This document shows positions 1-10,600 of a stretch of DNA of 64,000 nt, piece after piece (position 1 is the stretch's first letter; each line of letters opens with the position of its first letter). The notes under the pieces are model-generated. The model was not told the origin of the DNA. It searched no databases and worked only from the letters and a program-made list of their open reading frames with translations. A program made the translations under genes and the position numbers. Origin of the DNA: Lytechinus pictus. Its lineage: Eukaryota; Echinodermata; Echinoidea; Temnopleuroida; Toxopneustidae. The DNA lies in the NCBI RefSeq assembly GCF_037042905.1, contig NW_026974140.1, positions 10,923,001 to 10,987,000 on the forward strand. The letters run 5' to 3'.

Positions 1-99
1 AGTGGATCCCCCTCATTTCCATTTATGCTCTATATTATACTGTTTTTTCTGTGTTTTTTTTACGAAGTAAGAATGCCCTTCTGTAAAATTGTACTTGAT

Positions 100-170
100 T
101 TGTATTACTTTATATTACTTTGTATTATGTTTTGAATGGAAATGAAATAAAAGAATTGAATTGAATAGTA
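100..170 (+). mobile_element. probable LINE 3' end
   Basis: The stretch ends with an AATAAA-like signal followed by a short GAATTGAATTGAA microsatellite tail. Non-LTR elements of the CR1/Rex1 type often end this way. No coding part is visible next to it. From here to about 1,110 I see no gene, only homopolymer runs and a short G-rich repeat end near 845-880. Confidence 0.35.
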
Positions 171-1171
171 ACATAGGCCCTATTGTTTTCTAGTTTCTTA
201 CCAATAATGCTGTTACTTTTGGGGGTTTTGCTAAAATATTACAAGAAAAGGCCGTTCCTGTCGATTTTTTTTTCTCCCAGAATCATACAATAGGAACACT
301 TACAAAGGAAAAGGGAAGTTATCAGAACATTATGAACATTTTGAACAAACTAGAAAAGAAAAGGGGTGTTTATCAAAAGTGAATAAGGGCATATTAAAAA
401 AGGGCTTTTAAGTAGAGGTTAAAGGGATGCATTTCATTATCAAAAGAAAAAAGAAGTAGCCAAAGGGGCAAATCATATGCACTTGGAGAAGGAAGCAGAA
501 CGCTAAATAAAGAAACCGGACGCTCATTGGGCATGAAAAGAATGTATTTTAAGAAAAAATTATCTGATTTGGAGAACAGGCACATATGAGAAAGCTAAGG
601 GGTTCCGGCACTCGTTAACACATAAAACGGGTCCTCAGACCTCAGGTGAAAGGGGCACAGAACACGTTCGTGAGGGGGCACTTTTCTTGTGAAAAAGGCG
701 GGGGAAAAGATCAGTTTTTAAGTGCTTCAAAAAGCATTGGCGGCGGAAGCAAAAAAAATGAGGGGGGTCCACCTGAAATTTTAGTGGACACGGGAAAAAG
801 AAATTGACAAGCAAAAAAAAAAAAAGGTTATCAACAAAAAAAATAGGGGGGGGGGGTCGTCCCGTTCCGCCGCCTATGTCGAAAAGTATTGTGTGGGGGG
901 CTTTGTGCCAAACAATTAATGTGAGCGTGAAGCGCACGGAAAAAATTGATTTAAAATTAGACCTAAAAACCGGTCACTCGATATTTTGTTATCATAAAAG
1001 GATTGATATCTGAAGCTCTGAAACTGGACAATCAGACTCAAATAAAGAACAAGCTGTGTAGGCCTATTTTAATAAACATTGAACGCGCGATGAGCAAGCT
1101 TTTTTTCGTTAAAAAAAAGATTTAGACCTAGAATCTTGGACTACCCCTGGATCTCCCTATGCTACACCTCC

Positions 1172-1738
<567 letters not shown>

Positions 1739-1740
1739 TA

Positions 1741-2430
1741 ACTATCCTAAAACTACGGTGATATACATCTGTATGATGAACGATTTTGATTTTAGAGATG
1801 AGAAATATATATCAAAAAGAAAAAAGAAAGATGATTTGATTTTGTGGTTTCATTTTTCCACTCATTTTTTTAATTTTCACTGAAAGTGACCGTGACGTTA
1901 ATATACTTTCTCAGTTGAAAATAGAGGTAATGTCCAGTTTAGACTTTATTGACCAACAAAGGTGGATCCAGGGGGGCCGAGGGGCCCGGGCCCCCTATTG
2001 GCGGACAAAAAAAATGAAAAAAGGGGGAAAGAAAAAAAAAAGAAGGGAAAAGAAAGGAGGAAAAAGGAAGAGGAAAAATTAAAGGAGGAAGACGAGTGAA
2101 TAAAATAAGGTCAGAGGAAGACTTAGAAAATAATTTTTTAAAATATTTCATGCCATTATATTGCCTGTTTTGATGGGATACATAATATATCTTTCTCAAT
2201 AGGCTGATATGTAGCTTTGATATCAAGTTTTGAAGTCAATATACAAAACATATTTCAGCTCGGACATCGAGCTTTCATTATTTTGTTTGATTTACCAATT
2301 GATTTTTTTTAAGTGCTCTGTAAAATGTCCGTTTTAAGGTGTTGATATCAACATTTTGCAGCTTGCGCTGTGCGCTCGCATTATTTGATTTGCCAAGTAG
2401 ACCTAATTGTTTTGTCTTTGTGTATAAGTT
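1741..2430. other. non-coding stretch with a G/C-rich repeat end
   Basis: AT-rich DNA without a supported gene. At 1,962-2,006 there is a GGATCCAGGGGGGCC...CCCCCTATTGGCGG segment. Related ends recur near 6,870, 10,450 and 14,015, which suggests a dispersed repeat family. Confidence 0.5.
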
Positions 2431-4242
2431 CATAAAAATTTATTTCCACATTCGTATACATAAAAAGATGTCAAAGACACCAGTACATAGAAAACTTACA
2501 TAATACATCAGAATAAAAAGCAGACAAATGAACAACAACAAAAAAAGTAATATATGTCTAGAATGTGGGGGAGCAACAAAGGTCAAATACCTATTGAGGT
2601 TGCTCCCAGGGTCATATGGTTAAAAAAGATAGATATAAACAAAAACAAAAACAAAAATAAATTCAATCACAAATAAATACTAAAAAGAAAGGAACCCCCC
2701 CTAAGCAGGCTTTCTAAGTTGTAAATGTTAATCTTTTCAGAATAAATAATTTATAATTACGTTTAAATGATGCAAGTGTGTTACAAGCTTTCAAGTTATA
2801 TGGTACACTGTTCCAACATTTAGGTCCTAAATATTTTATAGTTGTATGAGAAAAGTTATATCTAAATAAAGGGAGACGCTTACTACATGTAATAGATGAC
2901 CTAGTTTCATATCTGCGGGTCAAGTTGTCAGATAAAAATATATCATTGAAAGTGTCAGGCAAAGATTTTTTGAAGTATAGAAACATAAAACTTGCTGTTT
3001 GGATTTCACATATTTCTGTTACTCTCAAAATTCTATATTGATAAAAAAGAGGAGCAGTTGGTGAAAGAAGATGAGTATTACTTATAATTCTGATTGCACG
3101 TTTTTGGAGTATAATTATTCTTTTGGTCAAATATTTGGCACAATGGCCCCATACAATGTTACAGTAAGTAATGTAAGGCAATACCATAGTATTATATAAA
3201 GTTAACAGTATTTGTTTTGGTATAAATTGTTTAACACGATACATTGCACCAATCGATTTTGACATTTTACAGCAAGTATCATTAACATGTTCTTTCCAAC
3301 TTAATTTATCATCTATGACTAAACCTAAAAATGAAGTCTGAGTTACTTTCTTGAGTTTGTAAATATGCATATATACTTCCAATTCATTAACTTCAACAGT
3401 CTTATTCTTAGGCTTAAAAATCATATAACAAGTCTTATCAAGATTTATCATTAACTTATTGCACGAGAACCATTTATGTATATTAGACAACTCGGAATCA
3501 AGAATTCTACTGATTTCTCTACTATTTATTGCCAGATATAAAAAAATTAGTATCATCAGCGAAAATTATTGAAAACAAATGATGTGAGACAGAATGAAGA
3601 TCATTGATAAATAATATAAAGAGAAGGGGCCCGAGGACCGAACCCTGCGGAACGCCTATATTAATATTTAATAAATTTGAATTAAAACCATCAATATTTG
3701 TGTATTGTTTTCGATTGCTTAAATAACTATAGAACCATTTCAAACATGTACGTCGGATTCCATAACATTGCATTTTTTGTAATAAAATTTGGTGGTTAAT
3801 GCAATCGAAAGCTTTGGAAAGATCTAAAAATATGCCTATGAGAAATTCTTTTTTTTTCAAAAGCTTCCGATATTTTATTTGTGAATTCTAATAATGCCAT
3901 ATGTGTAGAAAATCCTTGTCTGAAACCAAATTGACATTGATATAATATATCATTTTTTGAAATAAAAGTAAAAAGTCTGTTGTATACTAATTTCTCCAAA
4001 AGTTTAGAGAAAACAGAAAGTATAGAAATGGGTCTATAGTTATTTAATATATACCGATGTCCTTTTTTGAAAATAGGAACAACCCTTGCAATTTTCAAAC
4101 AGTTGGGAAATACACCTTGTTCAAGGGAAAGATTGAGAACATTACATAATGGATCTAAGATAAAATAAATGGACTTCTTAAAGACTTTGACATCAACACC
4201 ATCGTGACCTGAACTCTTTCCAAGTTCATGCACAATATTCAA
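2430..4242 (-). mobile_element. 5'-truncated, frameshifted LINE (reverse transcriptase part)
   Basis: Three consecutive minus-strand frames read through the reverse transcriptase and thumb region of a non-LTR retrotransposon. The N-terminal part (4242 to about 3800) contains NNYRPISILS and QFGFRQGFST. The middle (3860-3522) contains [24 protein letters not shown] and the catalytic FADDT box. The C-terminal part (3556-2714) contains SFLGLVIDDKLSWKEHV and YCNIVWG and ends at a stop codon. The frames change near 3,840 and 3,540, so the copy is dead. No endonuclease domain precedes it. The 3' UTR runs to an AATAAA-like signal near 2,438. The motif style fits the CR1/Jockey/Rex1 superfamily; the exact clade is not resolved. 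Confidence 0.9.
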
Positions 4243-4299
4243 AATATGATTCCATAAGATTCTTAAGATATTTCTTTTCAGGTGTCTGATTGTAGCAAA

Positions 4300-5560
4300 T
4301 GAAGGTCCTATGAGCTATATAGCGCTGTGCGCTCGCATTTTGATGGGTGATTTATGTATATATTAATTCTATAACAAATCCCGCATTTATGACAGTTTAT
4401 ACAAAATTTCAACCCAAAATTTCGGCTCGCGATTTGCGCTTGCATTATTCTTTAAAAATATATCAACACATGAATCCAATTCATGATTACAAAAGTGCTT
4501 AAAATATCATATTTTCAGGCCTCACTGTCAACAAATTTCACGCACTCATTAGGCTTATTAGATATAATAAATATGATATCAAAATTTTAATGAATTCCTA
4601 ATAACTAAATTGTCCCTTTTTTAGAAAGGAATATCGACAAGTTTCATATCGCGCTTAGAAAGAGGAATAGGAAGATAGTCATCATTTTTATATGATGACA
4701 AAATGTCCTTAGGCCTACTATGTCCCGATCCTTGGTCAAAATGCTAATAAAATATCAGCTCCTGCATCGTGGTCTCATCACTTGTTAAGTGCTATCCACA
4801 TCCACTTCACAATTTCCCTACTGAGTGCTTTATATATAGTGCTTAAAACTGATCCTTTTGATATCGGAATATCAAATATTTTCAGCTCGCGCAACGCGCT
4901 CGCATTATTGATTTTCATGATGAAAAATGAAATGAATTCAGAATGCCTAATTTGCACGCATGTTTATTGAGATACGCAGCTTGATCTTTATTCAAAATGT
5001 GCTAAAATTATCAATTTTCAGATAAGCCATATAAAGAATTTTCCGATCAGCCATATAAAGAATTTTCCGCACAAGCTTTGCGCTCGCATTATAATGTAAG
5101 AAGATACCAAATTATACCCAACCTTTTACATGATTAACAAAACATGAATAGAGTGTCCCGTTTTTAGGTTTGAAATCTCTTTTTTTTCCGCTCGCGCTTC
5201 GCGCTCGCATCGATTGTTAGGTTATATACCTATACCGTTCACGATTACAAAAAGTGCATAGAACGTCAATATTTTAGGCCGGAACGTCAAGAAATTTTAG
5301 TTTGCGCTCCGCGCTCGCATTATTTAATAATTTAAATATGTATCGTCCTAATGGCTAACTGCAAAACGTCCTTAACAGGTCCCTTTTCGACAAGGCCAGA
5401 ACGCATTATAAAACTTTCTGCTCGCGCTTCACGCTCGCAGTAATTATCTATATAGTTACATACGCATCTTGTTCAGGTTCACAACCAGAATGTTCAATTT
5501 TCAGGACAAAATACATAAAAATTCAAAATTGTTTAGCTCACGCTCACACTATTTAAATAG
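4300..5560. repeat. degenerate tandem repeat with GCTCGCGCTTCGCGCTCGC core (block 1)
   Basis: About eight diverged units of roughly 120-170 bp. Each has an AT-rich body (a phrase like 'gttcatgattacaaaaagtgcttagaa', then 'tcaggtcagaatatcaaa') and a CpG-rich core near GCTCGCGCTTCGCGCTCGC. Cores can be seen near 4,325, 4,430, 4,890, 5,090, 5,190, 5,305, 5,420 and 5,525. The same family returns at 11.3-11.9 kb and 13.2-14.0 kb. No coding sequence is present. Confidence 0.8.
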
Positions 5561-5667
5561 TACTTATGAAATTATTACACATTTATGTTGTTTATAAGAA
5601 TAAAGCTAAGAAATCTTATATAGATTGAAATTTTATATCTCAAAAAGTAATTATTTATGCTTTACAA

Positions 5668-6150
5668 TTCATTCATCTTATCCCATTTATCTTACTGCAA
5701 CATTGTTTGGGGGTATAGTAGTAAGTCGAGAATAGAAACGATATTCCGTCTTTAAAAAAAAGCACTTCGCATCTGTACACTTTCACATTACATTGCACAC
5801 ACTAATCCAATATTTCACAACTTAAAGACATTGAAAATTGAGGATATTAACACATACCAAATAGCCATATTCATGTTTACATTTTCTACAAATACCATTC
5901 CAATTCCATTTCGCAATTTTTTTCATCTATAACAAAGACAAACATACTTATCCAACGAGTCATTCAACAGATATCCACTTAACCAACCCCAGAATATTAC
6001 TCACTCATAAGACAATTCGCCACCATGGTTCAGATATTTGGATTGCCTTGCAACATAACATTAAACAGTCCGCGTCTCTTATTTCTTTTAAAGCTTCATT
6101 GAAAAGTTTCATATTTCTAAGTATTCTTAAATGTATCACCTGCACTCACC
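5668..6150 (+). mobile_element. LINE fragment, reverse transcriptase thumb region
   Basis: Read on the plus strand, the stretch encodes a decayed RT C-terminus: YCNIVWGYSSKSRIETIFRL, then after an in-frame stop KALRICTLSHYIAHTNPIFH, and near the end IWIALQHNIKQSASLISF. YCNIVWG is shared with the minus-strand LINE at 2.4-4.2 kb, so it is a second, older and oppositely oriented copy of the same broad family. Confidence 0.75.
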
Positions 6151-7282
6151 CACTAGCACTCACTCGCACTTTTTTTAAACTTTATCTTATTTCTCCCCAC
6201 TAAATATCTAAACTTTCATACTTTCTATTTCGTGACATCATTTTATCTAATTATATTTATAACATATTACGGTTCCTATGTAGCCCTCTCTCATGACTGC
6301 TATTGTTTCAAGCAGTTACCTGCTTGTTATAGCTGGCCCCTGCATTTTGTACCCACTTTACTATAATTTTACATGCTTTATTTATGTAGTTTTCAGTCTT
6401 ATACAGCATTATTCATATTTTTTATCGTCACACAAAAATGTACTCATTTATGTCATTGTTATTGTATCAATTTTTTTTCATTTGTTATTGATTTATGAAT
6501 GAAATGCAGAAACTCCTGCAAAATGACTGTCAGGACATGGGCGTTTTGCCCCCCCCCCCAAAAAAAAAAAAAATCACGACCAAGAAAAAAAAGAGAAAAG
6601 GAAAGGGATAAGGGTGAAATATAATATTATTTTCCAAATATTATCTCAAAATCTATCATGAACTTGGATTTTCGTAATAAAGATGTCAAAATCTTTGCTC
6701 GCTCGCTTCGCTCACTCACAACTTTTTATTAATTTTACGCAATACGCCATATTGAGCTCCCTCTAAATTGTTGGCTCATTACGCCACTGGGACAACCCCT
6801 TCAAAGGAACAAACAAAAATCAACTTTGAGCGGCCGATCGGGGATAATATGGGTGAAAAAAAAATCGGCCCCCCCCCCCTATTGGCGGAGGCTGGACCAA
6901 GGCATCTTTCTTGGCAACTCTTGCTCATTCTTTCTGCGCCCCTGCTGCGACTCTAGCTCCGATCCTAACACAGCTAGCTCATATGTATGAGAAATCATGT
7001 GTAAGCTAGGTTGCAGTACGTACTCATATTATTAACGTTAAATGCTTCATAAAGATTGATCCAGGAAAATTAGGAAAGATGAAATTCATTGAATTGCAAG
7101 GGGCAGAGCAAGGATGGGCGGGATCAAGGGGGGAGGGGTTGCTTTATACCCCCTCCCAACTAAAGTTCCACGTCCGACAGTTTTGTCAGATCTGACAACT
7201 TTCATCAAATTTGATTGACTGATGTATGGTAACTGCACTACTGCATGATAAACAGGACTTGTCGGATAAAACGTCTAATCAT
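6151..7282. other. intergenic, no gene seen
   Basis: AT-rich DNA with poly-C/poly-A runs at 6,549-6,573 and 6,860-6,890. A CCCCCTATTGGCGGAGGCTGG repeat end lies at 6,879-6,899 and a weak GCTCGCTCGCTTCGCTC copy near 6,695. The short open frames have no features of genes. Confidence 0.5.
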
Positions 7283-7420
7283 CAGGGGCCGCGGAACCGG
7301 GGGGGCTTCAGCCCCCCACTTTTTTCCAAAACCGTGTACAAATACGTAAAAATTACCATATGATCGTGATTTTTAGCATGGTCAGCCCCCCCCACTTTGA
7401 AAACCGTTCCGCGGCCCCTG
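7283..7420. mobile_element. 138-bp MITE, CAGGGGCCGCGGAAC termini, ATCAT target duplication
   Basis: The terminal inverted repeats CAGGGGCCGCGGAAC and GTTCCGCGGCCCCTG bound a G-rich then C-rich interior. ATCAT flanks both sides (7,278-7,282 and 7,421-7,425). A related copy lies at about 36,885-37,016, and a single end (GGGGCGGCGGAACC) occurs near 11,135. It sits about 80 bp upstream of the E-boxes of the DHRSX promoter region. Confidence 0.8.
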
Positions 7421-7500
7421 ATCATTACAAATACAAGCTAAGTCATTTCAAAATAAAATGAGCCAATATTATTTCAACCCAATGTTTACAAACAGAGATA

Positions 7501-7556
7501 TCACGTGACAAAACTAGCACACGTGATATGATATAGCCAAAGGATATATATACTAT
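7501..7556 (+). promoter_or_regulatory. candidate DHRSX promoter: two CACGTG E-boxes and a TATA-like run
   Basis: CACGTG occurs at 7,502-7,507 (inside the palindrome TCACGTGA) and again at 7,520-7,525, 18 bp apart. A GATATATATACTATA stretch at 7,543-7,557 could serve as a TATA box about 100 bp before the start codon. The motif identities are read directly; promoter function is inferred. Confidence 0.4.
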
Positions 7557-7655
7557 AGCGATAGCACATGCTGTTGAGTGTTGCTGTTGCTTTTGCGTTG
7601 AAGATGTGACAGAGAAGTGTCTCCTAATTCACAGATTTTTGTCTTGATTATACAG

Positions 7656-7694
7656 ATGGCGGAATGGAGTGGTGGAGGCAGGCGTTTTATATGA
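7656..7694 (+). CDS. short uORF overlapping the DHRSX start
   Basis: An ATG eight bases upstream of the chosen DHRSX start opens a 12-codon frame ([12 protein letters not shown]) that ends at TGA inside exon 1. If the mRNA includes it, it would compete with the main start codon. Only the sequence supports it. Confidence 0.35.
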   Translation: MAEWSGGGRRFI

Positions 7695-10600
7695 TTGTTA
7701 TCTATGCTATTGCAATATTTGCGACCATCCGTCAGCTTTTGAGAGGCAACAAAAAGCCCGAAGGTGAGAACTATTCTTGCAATTTGCAAGGAAGGTGGAC
7801 TTGGGGCGGCATATCGTCCTGCTGCGCTCCGGCGCGAGGTGCGGCCCGCGCCCGATCGCTGGGTGGTTGCGCTCAGCTCAAGCAGCTAGCAGGCGAGGCC
7901 GAGGGCATGTGGCATAATTTGATTTCTAACTGTGTTAAGGACACTTGCTACTAAATGCTAGTATTAGTCTCAACATGTTGGTGTTATTGTTAACGATATA
8001 TGTTGACATTTCCAAATCAGCAGGAGATTAGATTAGAAAGATCTACTTAAAATGCCTGCCTGTGCTCAGTGTGCTGTGCCAAAGGTAACCCAGAGAGCTC
8101 CCGTCCGCGCAGCGGGCGGGAGCCCAGAAGCTCACAGTGTATTCTACCATTGCCACCGGACAAGGGTGATTTATGGTCTAAATATTTCTCCAAATGAATT
8201 GTGAAAACAAAAAGTGTACAATTACCACGATTATATGGATGAAGGTCTAGCGAGTGGCAGATTCCTGACATCTGAGCACAGTCTGGAACCTCAAAAAAAC
8301 GAAAAGTTCTCTGCTTCTACCCCGTCTCGATCGGCCATTTTTGTTAAAAATCGTAACAAAACGGCCGATCGAGACTGGGTAGAAGGAGAGAACTTTTGGT
8401 TTTTTTGAGGTTCCAGACTGTGCTCAGATGTCAGGAATCTGCCACTCGCTAGACCTTCATCCATATAATCGTGGTAATTGTACACTTTTTGTTTTCACAA
8501 TTCATTTGGAGAAATATTTAGACCATAAATCACCCTTGTTCGGTGGCAATGGTAGAATACACTGTGAGCTTCTGGGCTCCCGCCCGCTGCGCGGGCGGGA
8601 GCTCTCTGGGTTATGCCAAAGGGAGACATATTATTGACACAAGTATAAAATAATGAAAAAATTATGATTTTATGTAATAACATAATAAAACGGAAAGTGG
8701 AGATGTGACATCATCAGCCCACCTAATGAATATTCATGACAACTGTTTTCACAAAATATTGCTAAACTTTAAAGGTAAATTGTGACATTGGTTTATTTCA
8801 AAACTTTCTTTTAGATTTCACTCTTCGCTTTTCAAAATACTCATAAACAAGTTCTGAGTCCATAAAATATATTGCATTGGCCAAAAGAACTGTTTTTATT
8901 CTCAAAAAAATATATAAAGAAGATAAATTTTGCCAAGTGAGCTTTCTTTTGATGCAGATTTTGAAATGGACATAAAAAATGAAGAGCGCCACCTTGAGAC
9001 CAAATGACATCAATACCTGCTCATGAATATTCATATCCATCGCCTCTGCGCTTGTCTCACGTGCCGATCTGTATACCGGCTATACAGTACAGTATCGGAT
9101 TGAACGCCGGAGTCTATTTGCGACTTTTTCATTCATTTCCTGTAGGAGCGTGTGCATTCGCGCAGTCCCTCGACGGCAAATTAAATAACTTGGAAACAAC
9201 CAAGGAACTTTTTGAAATGACCATCATAATAATTGTGATGTTATGCACGTTGTTTTTCAAATCGCGGAGAATAGGTCCTACGTACATCTTGATATCTGGG
9301 CAGGGTACCAGGTACCGAGAGACGGCTTTCCTTCCCTTTCCTTGCTTTTCATCTTTGCTTCGTTTCTCTAGCTGTATTTTTTTTTCTTTACTTGTCCAGG
9401 GTATGAAGGGAGGGAGAATTATGGTTGCTTGTGAAAGGGCTATTCTTATTTTTTTCCCCGTTTTTTATTTCTATTTTATAATTATATTTACATGTGCATT
9501 TTTGTTTCGATTCCGATTCACTGAATTGTTATCAATTTCTTCAAGTTCTGTATTTTGATTTGTTCATTATTATAATGTGTTGTAACATTTTTTTTAAAGG
9601 AAAAGGAAATCATTTTGTATTGAACTAGCTTGGCCGCCATTTTTCATTATTTTGCTTTGTGCGTTATATAGGGCGAAAGATGCTCTTTCTCTTCCAGTGA
9701 TTATTTGTCAATATACTGCCTCAATGTATTTATCACTAAAAAATGACAAATACCGCGTGGCCTATGCCTTTTTTTTAAACAATATATTCTGGGGCGGATC
9801 CAGCTTTCACTAATAACGGGGCCGGGGTGAACAATATTTTCATCCACATTTTTCCCGATCGATCGGCAGCTCAAAGCTAGTTTTTGTTGGAATCTATAGT
9901 CGTAACAGTACTAAGCCCTATAAAAAATGCGAGCGTGAGGTATTATTTTCGGACTGTGTATTGTGTCCTGAAAATTGATCTGAGCAATATGATCATTAAA
10001 CAAGATGCACACTGACGGATAAGGTGCCCAAAAATTTGAATAAGTAAAGGCCTATTTAGTTCCCTTGTTCGTTTTACTATAAGCCCTTCAACAATGTTTC
10101 CGTGTTTTGTATTACATTGATCAGTTAATATTTCTTTATGTCTCATACTATTTTGATATGAATTATACCTTGTTATTGTACTTGTTACTATGATTTTATA
10201 TACTAATAACTCTGAACTTGTGAACCTGTTTAACCATGACTGAATGAATAAATCAATAAATGAATTGGTATAGATGAATAGATGTTCCATCGAACAGGCA
10301 ATGCGAACACAAAGCGCGGGCTAAATTGTTTTTATACATGTGTAGTGACATGATTGGCTCCCACCCCTCCCCAAGTCTGAATTCCCCTCACCTTTTTTTA
10401 TTCATTCTTCCTCTTATATTTTGTCCCCCCCCCCCTCTGCTCTCGTTCATATTACTTTGCGCCGCCAATATCGGGGGGGGGGGGGGCGTAACGTCGGCCT
10501 CCTGGATCCGCCTATGATACCGGTGCGTAGGTCTGTATGTTTATAACAATGTATCATCGATCCCCCTCCAAGTTTCTCTTTGTATTTTTATTTTCAACTT

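Noticed and set aside
8047-8637. Identical frames on opposite strands ([16 protein letters not shown]...)
   Set aside because: They are mirror images produced by the 528-bp palindrome, with no splice or family support.
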